This document shows positions 17,407 through 26,296 of a stretch of 44,168 bases of DNA, in pieces (position 1 is the first letter of the stretch; each line of letters begins with the position of its first letter). The position numbers were made by a program, and so were the translations under genes. Below the pieces are notes generated by a model. The model worked only from the letters and a program-made list of their open reading frames with translations. It did no database searches and had not been told where the DNA came from. Source of the DNA: Xenococcaceae cyanobacterium MO_188.B32 (GTDB lineage Bacteria; Cyanobacteriota; Cyanobacteriia; Cyanobacteriales; Xenococcaceae); assembly GCA_030065635.1 (NCBI GenBank), contig JASJDJ010000049.1, forward strand, positions 1-44,168, read 5' to 3'.

Positions 17407-20400
17407 ATGATCGACCCAGATATTCGCGACCAGGCATACCAATTTTTTATAGAAGAAGCTCCAGAGCTACTACTAATTATAGAAACAAATTTATTAAGTC
17501 TTAGACAAGAACGTAATCCTTCCAAAATACACGATTTAATGCGCGCTGCTCACTCGATTAAAGGGGGGGCAGCGACAGTAGGATTAGATGTTATTAAAAC
17601 TATAGCCCATCGTTTAGAAGATATTTTTAAAGCCCTCTATAGTGAGACAGTAGAATTAGACTCTGAGCTAGAAAGCTTGCTGCTCCAAGGTTATGACTGT
17701 TTACAAGAGCCTCTTAGTAAACAGATCGCAGAAGACAAGTTAGACGAAGAATGGGCTTTGGCTAATGCCGAACCTGTTTTAGCGCGTATAGAAGCGAAAT
17801 TAGGAACTGCTTTAGATGAAGCAGACAGCTATATGCCTAGCTCCACTGATTTAGGAGTGGATATGGTTTTGTCTATCTTTGAAATCGACGTATCCCAAGG
17901 TATAGATCGTATGGCTATGGTCTTAGCTAGTCCACAAGCTTATGACATAGCTATCGAACTGAGAACACAAGCAGAAGTATTTTCTGGTTTTGCCGATATT
18001 TTAGGCTTGCCAGGATTTGGAGAGATTGCACAAACTACCGTAGCTGCTCTCGATGCTTGTCCAGATAGAGCAGAGCAAATTATGCGCCTGGCTTTAGCAG
18101 ATTTCCAACAAGCTAGAGATCTAGTCTTAGCAGGCGATCGCACCCAAGGAGGTAATCCCTCGCTCGAGTTATTGGCTTTGACTAACGCGAGCACCGAACA
18201 ACCTACAGATATCCTCGATCGAGAATCAGAACAGGTTTTTGACTCAGAAAGCCCAGAAAACTATCTTCAAGAATCAGAGCCGGTTTTTGACTCAGAAAGT
18301 CCAGAAAACTATATTTTGGATATGTCTTCTCTGGATTTCTCTCAAGATAATGTAGCAGAAGAGCTGACGACAGATACTCCTTCTTTAGAAGAGCTTCTAC
18401 TTGGTGTAGAAGCAATTTCGGAACCAGATACGACCGATACTGCCACCAATGAAGAACCTTTTGTTGTAGATGCGACAGAAGCTTTATCTTTAGAGTCGTT
18501 AGTAACCAATGCCTCCACAGACTCAGATATCTTAGACACTTCTTGGCAAGAAATACCAACCCAGCCCAACCAAGAAATTATCTCCGCAGAAATAGTCGGG
18601 CAAGAAAATGATTTAGTCCCCTTCTCTCTAGATTTTTCTGCTACTTCCATCCCAGAGCAATCATCACCACCCAAACCCAAACAAAAAGCTAAAAAAGACA
18701 GTTCTCGCAATTCTAAAAAAACTAATTCTAATCGCAATTTAAAAGTGCGAGTTGACTTAGAGCGTCTAGAGCGAATGAACAACTACGTTGGAGAACTAGT
18801 TATCGATCGCAATAGTATATCTTTGCAACAAGAACAGCTACAAACTACTTTACGTAAACTCCGACAGCGACTAGAACAATTCCAATATTTAACGGGTGAG
18901 TTCCAGGATATGTCGGATAAGATGATCCTCAACCCGATTAATACTCCTCTTCCTCCTGCAAATAATGATTCATCCTCCTTAAATCAACTAGCTACTTATG
19001 ATACTTCTGCCCAATTTGACTCCTTAGAAATGGATCAATATGGACAAATGCACTCTTTATTACAGGGTGTAGTAGAAGAAATGATGCAGTTAGAAGAAGC
19101 TGTAGAAGACGTTTTTCTCTATGCCAGACAGTCTAATAAAACAATTAAACATCAACAGCAAACTCTAGGTAAATTGCGCGATGAATTGATGTGGGCGCGT
19201 ATGTTACCCTTGGGAGAAGTTCTTAACCGTTTTCCCCGTGGCATCAGAGATTTATCTCTTAAATATGACAAACCTGTTAACCTTCACTTAAAAGGAACAG
19301 AAGTACTAATTGATAAGGGAATTTTAGAAAAACTCTACGATCCTCTACTACATCTGTTACGTAATGCTTTCGATCATGGAATCGAATCTCCAGAAATAAG
19401 AAGGTCTCAGGGCAAACCAGAAGAAGGAAACATTGAAATTCATGCTTATCACCGAGGCAATCAAACTATTATTGAAGTAAGCGATGATGGTAAGGGTTTA
19501 GATATCAATAAGATTGCTCAACGAGTAATTGAAAGAGGCTTGTTAGCTCCTGATAAACTAACCGTAACTACCAAAGATGAATTATTAAACTTTATCTTTG
19601 AACCTGGATTTTCTACTGCTGAGAAAGTTAGCGAACTTTCTGGAAGAGGTGTTGGTTTAGATGTCGTTCTTTCTCAATTACAAGAAGTTAAAGGAACTGT
19701 TAAAGTAGATTCTACTCCAGGGCAAGGAACAACTTTTATCTTATCTCTACCTTTAACTCTAACTATCTCTAAGTTACTTGTTTGTGCTGTGGGAGCTACA
19801 GCAGTTGCCTTACCTTCAGAAAGTATTGTCGAAATTGTCTTTCCTCAAGGTAATCAGATCAAGCAAATGGGCAAACAAAGATACCTGTCTTGGCGAGAAG
19901 ATATGGTGCCAGTATACCGAATAGCTGATTTATTAGAGTATGGTTATCCTATCTCCGAGGAGTTAAAATGCAAAGATTTTGTCAATTCATCCACCTCAGA
20001 AAATTCGGCTTTACCAATGTTGATTTTAGAAGGAGAAAAGCAAAGTTTTGCTTTAGAGATTGAGAATTTTGGCAAAGAGCAAGAAATGGTTATTAAACCC
20101 TTTAATCGGACGATCGCACCTCCTCCATATACTTATGGTTGTACTATTTTAGGGGATGGTAGTTTAGTCCCCGTAATTGATGGTGCTTCTTTACTAACCT
20201 ATGTAAGAGAGCAAAACAAAATATCAACAAATAAAACAGGAACTGGTCATCAGCACAATTCGTTTAAAGCTAGTGTTGAGACTATTCAGGCTCCCATGGT
20301 TCTAGTCGTAGATGATTCGGCAATGATGCGGAGAACTTTAGCTATTACCCTTAGAAAAGTTGGCTATCGAGTTATACAAGCCCGAGATGGTTTAGAAGCA

Positions 20401-20685
20401 ATAGAACTACTACAACAAAATTCTCAGGTAGAGTTAATTGTAAGTGATTTGGAAATGCCTAACCTTAACGGGTTTGAGTTTCTCAATCAACTAAGACAAA
20501 ATCCCGACCTTTCTATGATTCCCGTAGTAATGCTTACTTCCCGCAGTAACGATAAACATCGTCAGTTAGCAACCCATTTAGGGGCTGCTGCTTACATGAC
20601 TAAGCCCTATATCGAGCAAGAGTTTCTCGCCGTACTTAAAGAAATTACTTCTCAAAGTACGACTCCTAAGTTATCTACTGTATAA
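17407..20685 (+). CDS. cheA: CheA hybrid kinase with C-terminal receiver (PixL/PilL/TaxAY type)
   Basis: A 1092-residue histidine kinase. The Hpt domain at 1-110 carries phospho-acceptor H49 in MRAAHSIKGGAATVG. A second helical Hpt-like region follows at about 150-270 without an equivalent His. The linker (about 265-455) is acidic and contains a 16-residue tandem duplication. The dimerisation helix starts at LKVRVDLERLERMNNYVGEL. The ATPase has LRNAFDHGIESPE, DDGKGLD and GRGVGLDVV. A CheW-like domain and a receiver (VLVVDDSAMMRRT, VSDLEMPNLNGFE, MTKPY) complete it. It is the last gene of the chemosensory operon, and a terminator follows. It would phosphorylate the two response regulators encoded upstream. 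Confidence 0.95.
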   Translation: MIDPDIRDQAYQFFIEEAPELLLIIETNLLSLRQERNPSKIHDLMRAAHSIKGGAATVGLDVIKTIAHRLEDIFKALYSETVELDSELESLLLQGYDCLQEPLSKQIAEDKLDEEWALANAEPVLARIEAKLGTALDEADSYMPSSTDLGVDMVLSIFEIDVSQGIDRMAMVLASPQAYDIAIELRTQAEVFSGFADILGLPGFGEIAQTTVAALDACPDRAEQIMRLALADFQQARDLVLAGDRTQGGNPSLELLALTNASTEQPTDILDRESEQVFDSESPENYLQESEPVFDSESPENYILDMSSLDFSQDNVAEELTTDTPSLEELLLGVEAISEPDTTDTATNEEPFVVDATEALSLESLVTNASTDSDILDTSWQEIPTQPNQEIISAEIVGQENDLVPFSLDFSATSIPEQSSPPKPKQKAKKDSSRNSKKTNSNRNLKVRVDLERLERMNNYVGELVIDRNSISLQQEQLQTTLRKLRQRLEQFQYLTGEFQDMSDKMILNPINTPLPPANNDSSSLNQLATYDTSAQFDSLEMDQYGQMHSLLQGVVEEMMQLEEAVEDVFLYARQSNKTIKHQQQTLGKLRDELMWARMLPLGEVLNRFPRGIRDLSLKYDKPVNLHLKGTEVLIDKGILEKLYDPLLHLLRNAFDHGIESPEIRRSQGKPEEGNIEIHAYHRGNQTIIEVSDDGKGLDINKIAQRVIERGLLAPDKLTVTTKDELLNFIFEPGFSTAEKVSELSGRGVGLDVVLSQLQEVKGTVKVDSTPGQGTTFILSLPLTLTISKLLVCAVGATAVALPSESIVEIVFPQGNQIKQMGKQRYLSWREDMVPVYRIADLLEYGYPISEELKCKDFVNSSTSENSALPMLILEGEKQSFALEIENFGKEQEMVIKPFNRTIAPPPYTYGCTILGDGSLVPVIDGASLLTYVREQNKISTNKTGTGHQHNSFKASVETIQAPMVLVVDDSAMMRRTLAITLRKVGYRVIQARDGLEAIELLQQNSQVELIVSDLEMPNLNGFEFLNQLRQNPDLSMIPVVMLTSRSNDKHRQLATHLGAAAYMTKPYIEQEFLAVLKEITSQSTTPKLSTV
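18223..18318 (+). repeat. Tandem 48-bp duplication in the CheA linker
   Basis: Two adjacent 48-bp units (18223-18270 and 18271-18318) encode ESEQVFDSESPENYLQ and ESEPVFDSESPENYIL. They differ at only a few bases, so the duplication looks recent. It lies in the acidic, probably disordered linker and keeps the reading frame. Confidence 0.9.
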
Positions 20686-20710
20686 ATGGTTTTAATTGGT
20701 AAAAAGATTA

Positions 20711-20740
20711 AGTCATTCGCTCATAGTGAATGGCTTTTTT
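20711..20740 (+). terminator. Rho-independent terminator after cheA
   Basis: AGTCATTC and GAATGGCT form an eight-base stem with one G-U pair around a nine-base loop, followed by TTTTTTATTTTTTT. It starts 25 bases past the cheA stop and closes the chemosensory operon. Confidence 0.8.
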
Positions 20741-20923
20741 ATTTTTTTATCATTTAATTTAATTAAGAAGCCTGCTCCTTCGCGCTGGCGATAGGAGTCA
20801 GGATTTATAATGCGATCGGCTCGTGGCTGCACATTGAATACTTAGGTAAACTTAGGCAAAACTTAGTTCATCGGATTGCTTATTATGCAAAACTTTATAT
20901 TACGTAGATTTCAGAGGACAAGA

Positions 20924-20944
20924 CTGACGGGGTTTCCCCGTCAG
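20924..20944. repeat. Perfect GC-rich hairpin, likely left-end hairpin of the TnpB-related element
   Basis: CTGACGGGG-TTT-CCCCGTCAG is a nine-base perfect stem with a three-base loop, 34 bp before the transposon-related gene. IS200/IS605-family elements carry small hairpins at their ends that the transposase recognises. A looser inverted repeat (CCTGCTCC...GGAGTCAGG) lies further upstream at about 20770-20801. Confidence 0.55.
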
Positions 20945-20978
20945 CTAGAGCAATGTCCGTTTCGTTTTAAAATAGAGT

Positions 20979-22517
20979 ATGCCTACTTATCAAACGTTAT
21001 TACCTACGAACATCTTCCCGTTTCTAGATTCAATGGCTGCACTCTATAGCCAGATAGAACGGAATATGCACTCTTGTTTGATGCGTGGCGAAAAGATTGG
21101 CGTTATTGAAAAATCACTTCAGTCCAAATACAAAGTTGATACCACTACAGTTAGAAACGTCTATCATAATCTTAAGGGGAAGCATAAAAGCATCAAAGAG
21201 TTAAGAAAAACTCGGATTAAAGATTTAAAAAGTACAATTCGTAGCATTAAAAGTTCGATTAACAAAAAGCTCAAGAAAAAGGAAATTAATCAAAAAGATA
21301 GATTCTTTATCCACCAAAAGAAGCGAAGATTGGCTATCAAACAAAATAAGCTTAAGAGATTAGAAGACGAAGAAATTAGCTTATGTTTCGGCACTAAAAA
21401 ACTATTTCTCGCTCAATACCATAAAGATGAAAATGGTTATTCATCTCATCAAGAATGGTTGGCTGACTGGAGAAAAGCGAGAGCATCTAATTTTATGATG
21501 GTGGGCGCAAAAACTTACACAAGCGGGAATCAATTATGTAGATTAACCAAAGATGGCAATCTAAAAATAACCACTCCTCCTTGCTTGTTAAAAGAATTTG
21601 GTTCTTACATTCAAGGTGATGGCGTTAAGTTCAGATACGGACAAGAATTTATCGATATTGCGTTGACCCCAACCAAGCATAAAAGAGGAAAAGAATATCG
21701 AAATGGCACAGAAAAAGCTGTAACTCATCGCTTTGTAAAGCGAAATGATAAATGGTATTTGCACACAACGGTTGAATTACCAGACATACCAACTATCTCG
21801 AACAAAAACAATGGAGCTATTGGCATCGACTTAAATGTTAAAAGTATTGCCTGGGCTTATTGTGATGGAGAAGGAAATCTCAAACAACATGGTCAAATCA
21901 ATATTGACCTAGAAAATAAATCGTCTGGTAATTCAACGCATATTTTATCTCAAGCTATTGGGCAAATAATTGATATCGCAGTAGATATGAGATGTCCGAT
22001 AGTAATAGAAAGGTTAGATTTTAGCAGCAAGAAAAGTAGATTGAGGGAGCAAGGGTTACGCACTCGCGAAATGTTGTCTCAATTTGCTTATTCTAAGTTT
22101 GCCGATTTAGTTCATTCCAAGGCTAGGTTGTCAGCTATCCAAGTGGTAGAAACCAATCCAGCTTATTCAAGTTTGATTGGGATGATTAAATTTATGGGTC
22201 TTTACGGGTTAAATAGCGGTACGTGCGCAGCATTAGTACTCGCCCGTCGCAGTTTTCGATTCTCTGAACGCTTGCCTAGATGCCTTAACGCCTTATTACA
22301 GCCAGTGGATTGTAATAAGCACGTATGGCATTATTGGGCGGTGACATCAAAGTTACTGAAGGGTTGCTATCGGCACAGTTTCTTTAATGTGAGAGTCAGG
22401 TTTGGGGTCAAGCCTAATATCCAGAGTTCTTTAGAGAAAAGGAAGATATTAGGCAAAAGTAGGCATACTCCAATAATACCTAGTGATGCAAGTGCGCTTG
22501 GCCTTACGTCTGCATAA
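20979..22517 (+). CDS. TnpB-related RuvC protein (IS200/IS605 accessory), third catalytic acid missing
   Basis: A 512-residue protein of the large TnpB-related family. A basic N-terminal coiled region (about 60-130) precedes the RuvC part. RuvC-I is AIGIDLNVKSIAWAY with D284, and RuvC-II is CPIVIERLDFSSKK with E344. The RuvC-III region is KFMGLYGLNSGTCAALVLAR. The residue that aligns with the catalytic Asp of canonical members is T415, and no acid lies between 401 and 425. No zinc-finger CxxC pairs are visible. The conserved C-terminal stretch KHVWHYWAVTSKLLKG is present. It is probably nuclease-dead or atypical. There is no CRISPR array or tnpA nearby, and the sequence does not match Cas12k. 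A flanking left hairpin and a 3' hairpin overlapping the gene end suggest a mobile element with its own guide RNA. Confidence 0.8.
   Translation: MPTYQTLLPTNIFPFLDSMAALYSQIERNMHSCLMRGEKIGVIEKSLQSKYKVDTTTVRNVYHNLKGKHKSIKELRKTRIKDLKSTIRSIKSSINKKLKKKEINQKDRFFIHQKKRRLAIKQNKLKRLEDEEISLCFGTKKLFLAQYHKDENGYSSHQEWLADWRKARASNFMMVGAKTYTSGNQLCRLTKDGNLKITTPPCLLKEFGSYIQGDGVKFRYGQEFIDIALTPTKHKRGKEYRNGTEKAVTHRFVKRNDKWYLHTTVELPDIPTISNKNNGAIGIDLNVKSIAWAYCDGEGNLKQHGQINIDLENKSSGNSTHILSQAIGQIIDIAVDMRCPIVIERLDFSSKKSRLREQGLRTREMLSQFAYSKFADLVHSKARLSAIQVVETNPAYSSLIGMIKFMGLYGLNSGTCAALVLARRSFRFSERLPRCLNALLQPVDCNKHVWHYWAVTSKLLKGCYRHSFFNVRVRFGVKPNIQSSLEKRKILGKSRHTPIIPSDASALGLTSA
22412..22454 (+). ncRNA. Candidate omega/reRNA 3' hairpin overlapping the tnpB-related gene end
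   Basis: GCCTAATATC (22412-22421) and GATATTAGGC (22445-22454) form a perfect ten-base stem, with a nested TTCT/AGAA mini-stem in the loop. It lies inside the last codons of the TnpB-related gene. TnpB guide RNAs are derived from exactly this 3' end, so the hairpin is a plausible scaffold stem, with the guide expected further 3'. The hairpin is seen; the RNA role is inferred. Confidence 0.45.
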
Positions 22518-22550
22518 GTTTACCCAACTTTAAGTAGATTTTTTATTGCG

Positions 22551-23852
22551 CTACAAACTAGTCAGAACTTCCTTAGCAATAGCTAGAGTTTGTTCGATAT
22601 CAGCTTCCGTATGAGCCAGAGAAGTAAATCCAGCCTCAAATTGGGAAGGAGCAAGATAAACACCCCTTTCTAACATACCGCGATGAAAACGGGCAAATTT
22701 CTGGAGGTCTGATTTTTTGGCATCATTGTAATTATGTACCGATTGACCAGTAAAGAACATACCGAACATAGCACTAATCTGTCCGCCCACCACTTCGTGA
22801 CCTGCTTCTTTAGCTATCTTAATTAAGCCTTGAGCTAACTTTTTAGTAATGCGGTCTAATTGCTCGTAAGTTCCTGGTTTTTGCAGTAACTCTAGAGTTT
22901 TAATTCCTGCTGTCATGGCTAAAGGATTGCCAGAAAGAGTTCCCGCTTGATACATTGGGCCTGCGGGTGCCACCATAGACATGATATCTTTACGTCCGCC
23001 ATAAGCACCTACTGGTAAACCACCACCAATAACTTTACCCAAAGTGGTAAGGTCGGGAGTTACTCCAAATTTCTCTTGCGCTCCACCATAAGCAATCCGA
23101 AAACCAGTCATGACTTCATCGAATACTAGCAAAGCACCATTTTCTTGAGTTATTTCGCGCAATCCTTCGAGAAAACCAGCATCTGGCGGAACGAAGCCTG
23201 AATTTCCTACTACTGGCTCTAAAATGACTCCCGCAATCTGGTCGGGATTTTCCGCAAATAACGCTTTTACTGCTTCTAGGTCGTTGTAGGGCGCATTTAG
23301 AGTATTGTTAGTCGCAGATTTGGGTACTCCAGGAGAATCTGGCAAGCCTAAGGTAGCTACTCCAGAACCTGCTTTGACTAGAAACATATCCGCATGACCG
23401 TGATAACAGCCTTCAAATTTGATCAGCTTATCTCTACCAGTAAAGGCTCGCATTAATCTCAGCACCGACATACAGGCTTCTGTTCCCGAATTGACAAAGC
23501 GGACTATTTCGATACTGGGAACTGCCTCTATGACCATTTCTGCCAAAATGTTTTCTTGCACGGAAGGCGCGCCGAAACTAGTACCTTTTTCTAAAGCTTT
23601 GTGTAGAGCTTCGATTACTTCTGGATGAGCATGACCACAAATAGCTGGGCCCCAAGTACCCACGTAATCGATGTATTTGTTCCCGTCTACATCCCAAATA
23701 TAAGAACCTTTAACACGGTCGAAAACAATCGGCTGTCCGCCAACAGATTTAAAGGCTCTAACTGGAGAGCTTACTCCTCCAGGCATCAACTTTTGTGCTG
23801 CGGTAAAAATTTCTTCTGATTTGCTAGTAGTTAAAGAAGTTGTACTAACCAA
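22551..23852 (-). CDS. hemL: Glutamate-1-semialdehyde 2,1-aminomutase
   Basis: HemL converts glutamate-1-semialdehyde to 5-aminolevulinate, the entry point of chlorophyll, haem and bilin synthesis by the C5 pathway. The protein has 433 residues and is full length. K273 in [18 protein letters not shown] binds pyridoxal phosphate. Other hallmarks are [12 protein letters not shown] near the N-terminus, NSGTEA at 121-126 and the cofactor-binding [12 protein letters not shown]. It is a single gene, convergent with the TnpB-related gene, whose end is only 33 bp away. Confidence 0.97.
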   Translation of the reverse strand: MVSTTSLTTSKSEEIFTAAQKLMPGGVSSPVRAFKSVGGQPIVFDRVKGSYIWDVDGNKYIDYVGTWGPAICGHAHPEVIEALHKALEKGTSFGAPSVQENILAEMVIEAVPSIEIVRFVNSGTEACMSVLRLMRAFTGRDKLIKFEGCYHGHADMFLVKAGSGVATLGLPDSPGVPKSATNNTLNAPYNDLEAVKALFAENPDQIAGVILEPVVGNSGFVPPDAGFLEGLREITQENGALLVFDEVMTGFRIAYGGAQEKFGVTPDLTTLGKVIGGGLPVGAYGGRKDIMSMVAPAGPMYQAGTLSGNPLAMTAGIKTLELLQKPGTYEQLDRITKKLAQGLIKIAKEAGHEVVGGQISAMFGMFFTGQSVHNYNDAKKSDLQKFARFHRGMLERGVYLAPSQFEAGFTSLAHTEADIEQTLAIAKEVLTSL

Positions 23853-24230
23853 TATTTTCTCCTTCTTATCAAATTTTGCTATCGCTAATTAGAATATGAT
23901 ACCTGAACGGAATTAGACGCTAACTTCTAATTATTTTATGTTTTACCTTGTAACTTACTAGATGATTAACTATAGGACTCACGGTTCGCTCGCTCGCGAC
24001 CGAAAATCCAATGGCAAATTGTCAACAAATCTTTAGTTCTCGATCTAAGCGCAAAACAAAAGCTCCTGCTAAAGTTTTTCTCAATTCTTTGATTACTGTC
24101 AACATTTCTTGAGATGGTTTTTGCCTTCAAGACCGATAACAACAAATTACTTAATACTTTATTTACAAACAGTCTCTCAGTCAGTTTTTTATTTCGATCG
24201 TACTATCCACGCATTACGAGAGATATTAAC
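23853..24230. other. Spacer upstream of hemL
   Basis: About 380 bp without a supported gene. A minus-strand frame at 24022-24105 reads MLTVIKELRKTLAGAFVLRL and a few more residues to a stop, with plausible codons continuing upstream (KPSQE). It may be the tail of a decayed gene, but it is too short to name. The 5' leader and promoter of hemL must also lie here; no clear boxes were picked out. Confidence 0.35.
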
Positions 24231-24764
24231 TTACCGTATCATTTCCAAATCAGGACTTAGCAAGTGTTGATTTTTAAAACTATTTATACATATATCGATT
24301 TGTTTTTCGGTAAGATAACCATCTTTCATTAGATATTTACAACGCTCTTCCATCTCTGAATAATTAGATTCTTTAATTACACTTAAGTCAGATAAAAATG
24401 TTGCTTTATCTATCCATCCCGCTTCTCGAGCTTTATCTGTACTTTTAGTGAGTGCTCTTGCTAATTTCTTGGCAGATTCTTCATAATTAAGATAATTTTT
24501 AGTTACTTCTTCTGGGCGTTTATTCCATAAAAAATGGCAAGCTCGTCCTTGAATAACTTTTTCTTCTTCACTAAGCTCGAACAAATCTGTTTTAAATATT
24601 GCTTCACAAAATTGTAGTTGTGCTATTTGTTTTTCAATATAAGCCTCTGCGACAGAAAGGGTTTTTTCTTCTTGTTGTTGAGCTTTTTCTTTCGTTCTTG
24701 TGACCACACAACCCGTTAAATCAATTAAGACCAGTACAAGAACTAGCTGAAATATTCTCTTCAT
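24231..24764 (-). CDS. Putative lipoprotein of unknown function
   Basis: The product has 177 residues when started at the ATG at 24764 (MKRIFQLVLVLVLIDLTGC). This gives a typical lipoprotein signal: basic start, hydrophobic core, and lipobox LTGC with the lipidated Cys at residue 19. Two further ATGs upstream would only add a hydrophilic prefix. The mature part is helical and charged, with several cysteines. No family is recognised. It stands alone between hemL and a spacer with weak coding potential. Confidence 0.7.
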   Translation of the reverse strand: MKRIFQLVLVLVLIDLTGCVVTRTKEKAQQQEEKTLSVAEAYIEKQIAQLQFCEAIFKTDLFELSEEEKVIQGRACHFLWNKRPEEVTKNYLNYEESAKKLARALTKSTDKAREAGWIDKATFLSDLSVIKESNYSEMEERCKYLMKDGYLTEKQIDICINSFKNQHLLSPDLEMIR

Positions 24765-24785
24765 ATCTACTTCATAATTCATCAT

Positions 24786-25441
24786 CTTTAACTTTACATA
24801 TAAATTATTGATAAATAGCGATCATTGTCACCAATAATAAGTGAAAGTAATTAAAATGAATCTTCTTTCTACCAAGTAAGCACTCACCAAAGCGATCGCT
24901 TTATGTGGCTCACAGTGAGGATTGTCCTCCGATCGCAATTGAGAATTTACGAATAGTTTTTAATCTTAACCTAAAATATTTGATTTGACTGTATTCAAAA
25001 ATATATTGATTCGGGTACGACGATCGTAATTATTGGCTTCATCAAAATATTATAAATGTAACAAGAAGATAAATAAAAATTTCATAAAGCAATTACAGAC
25101 CTACTTTTCTATATAGCGAACTCGAGCTTGAGTTTTTGTAGGTGATAATAATTTTCTGGATTTTGATATTAAGAAAAAATATGAAGCAGATCGTCAATTT
25201 GTCCCTAGTATTTATTGTTGTTTATCCCATCTTTTGGCTAAGTTATAATAATGGAATCCCCCTAATAAATATAGCAGTTACAAATCAATGGATATTTAAT
25301 ATATTCCTAATGCGCCTTCTGAAAAAAGCCTAGGGAAACGATCGAGTTGTGAAGAATAATTGGCATTTGATGTATGAGAAATAGTAACAGTATTCAGTGC
25401 CAGACTTTTATTCATAGTCTTTTAGCCTAAATAAAGCTCTC
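24786..25441. other. Spacer between the lipoprotein and GST genes
   Basis: About 650 bp. It contains GCGATCGC near 24893, a small hairpin GAGGATTGTCCTC around 24918, and one short hydrophobic frame described separately. Nothing else is supported. Confidence 0.4.
25181..25333 (+). CDS. Doubtful 50-residue hydrophobic peptide
   Basis: From the ATG at 25181 the frame reads MKQIVNLSLVFIVVYPIFWL and ends LMRLLKKA, with one or two membrane-spanning stretches. A GTG at 25142 would extend it. There is no ribosome binding site and the DNA is very AT-rich, which makes hydrophobic frames likely by chance. It is listed only as a possibility. Confidence 0.18.
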   Translation: MKQIVNLSLVFIVVYPIFWLSYNNGIPLINIAVTNQWIFNIFLMRLLKKA

Positions 25442-26140
25442 TTAACTTTTAATTTGATTTTGTCGGGCAAAAGAAAGGATTTTCTGACGACGACGTTTTT
25501 GCCAAATTTTTTGCCATACTCTCAAGCGTCGCTTAAAGTCAGTAAATTCTTTATCACTAAGCCGTATTTGTTGCCAAGATTCCCGTGCTAATAATTTTTC
25601 ACCCCAGTTACTAAGTTTGGGATAGTTAGTTAGCGAAATATCAAATCTCGGTAGTTCGGGTACCAGAGTTCCTGTTACTATCTCTGCTAACGTTAATTGT
25701 TCTCCTGCAAAATAAGGATTATCTCCTAGTAAATCTTCTAACAGAGCAAGTACTCTAATTACTCGCTGTTGGGCATATTCTAACTCTGAAGGATTATTTT
25801 GATGAATAAGTAGTCCGATTGTCGCTGGAAAAAGTTCGTTAAGCCCTATCATTTGCACCATCCGCACTTTGGCTAAAGTCTCGGCATCATTAGGTAAAAA
25901 AGACGGAGAAGGATATTTTGCTTCTAGATAGTCGAGAATGGTGACAGACTCAATAATTGGCAGGTTGTTATCGACTAAAACTGGAATACGATTAAAAGGA
26001 CTAATTTGACTGAATTCTGAGCTAAATTGATCTCCATCCATCTTGAGATGAACGAGTTTGAAGGGAAGTTTTTTCTCTAGTAATGCTAGCCATACAGGAC
26101 GAGAATAACCCGAAGGACGAGCGTAATATAAAGTTAACAT
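25442..26140 (-). CDS. Glutathione S-transferase family protein
   Basis: A 232-residue GST. The thioredoxin-like N-terminal domain (1-78) has the active-site region YARPSGYSRPVW, the cis-Pro loop RIPVL (P53) and the glutathione-contacting E64-S65 (PIIESVTILDYLEAKYPSP). The all-helical C-terminal domain includes FAGEQLTLAEI. The last 40 residues are strongly basic. It is divergent from a dihydrofolate-reductase-like gene and faces a perfect 24-bp palindrome 44 bp upstream of its start. A role in detoxifying electrophiles is inferred from the family and the site. Confidence 0.9.
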   Translation of the reverse strand: MLTLYYARPSGYSRPVWLALLEKKLPFKLVHLKMDGDQFSSEFSQISPFNRIPVLVDNNLPIIESVTILDYLEAKYPSPSFLPNDAETLAKVRMVQMIGLNELFPATIGLLIHQNNPSELEYAQQRVIRVLALLEDLLGDNPYFAGEQLTLAEIVTGTLVPELPRFDISLTNYPKLSNWGEKLLARESWQQIRLSDKEFTDFKRRLRVWQKIWQKRRRQKILSFARQNQIKS

Positions 26141-26183
26141 TTTTTGCTCCTTTAAAGAAATGGTATCGGTTTTTCCTTAAGTA

Positions 26184-26207
26184 TTTTAAGACCGATCGGT
26201 CTTAAAA
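26184..26207. promoter_or_regulatory. 24-bp perfect palindrome, TetR/NemR-type operator
   Basis: TTTTAAGACCGATCGGTCTTAAAA is symmetrical over all 24 bases. The AGACCGATCGGTCT core resembles operators of TetR-family repressors such as NemR. It sits between the divergent GST and reductase-like genes, 43 bp and 89 bp from their starts, so one repressor could control both. No TetR-family gene is present in the window. Confidence 0.7.
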
Positions 26208-26296
26208 ACAATAAATTTGTTAGATTATGAAGGCGATCGCCTTTTTATAAATTAAGTACGATCGAACAAGTAATGAGAGAGCATCTAAGATAACCG

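Noticed and set aside
18203-18782. Overlapping minus-strand frames opposite the cheA linker.
   Set aside because: They are complements of the acidic, repeat-bearing linker with no protein-family features.
20979-22517. Cas12k or another CRISPR effector.
   Set aside because: The sequence blocks fit the TnpB-related transposon family. No CRISPR array, tracrRNA or Tn7-like genes are visible nearby.
24022-24105. Short minus-strand frame MLTVIKELRKTLAGAFVLRL..., with plausible codons upstream.
   Set aside because: Too short, without a ribosome binding site and with an upstream stop. Kept only as a note in the spacer entry.
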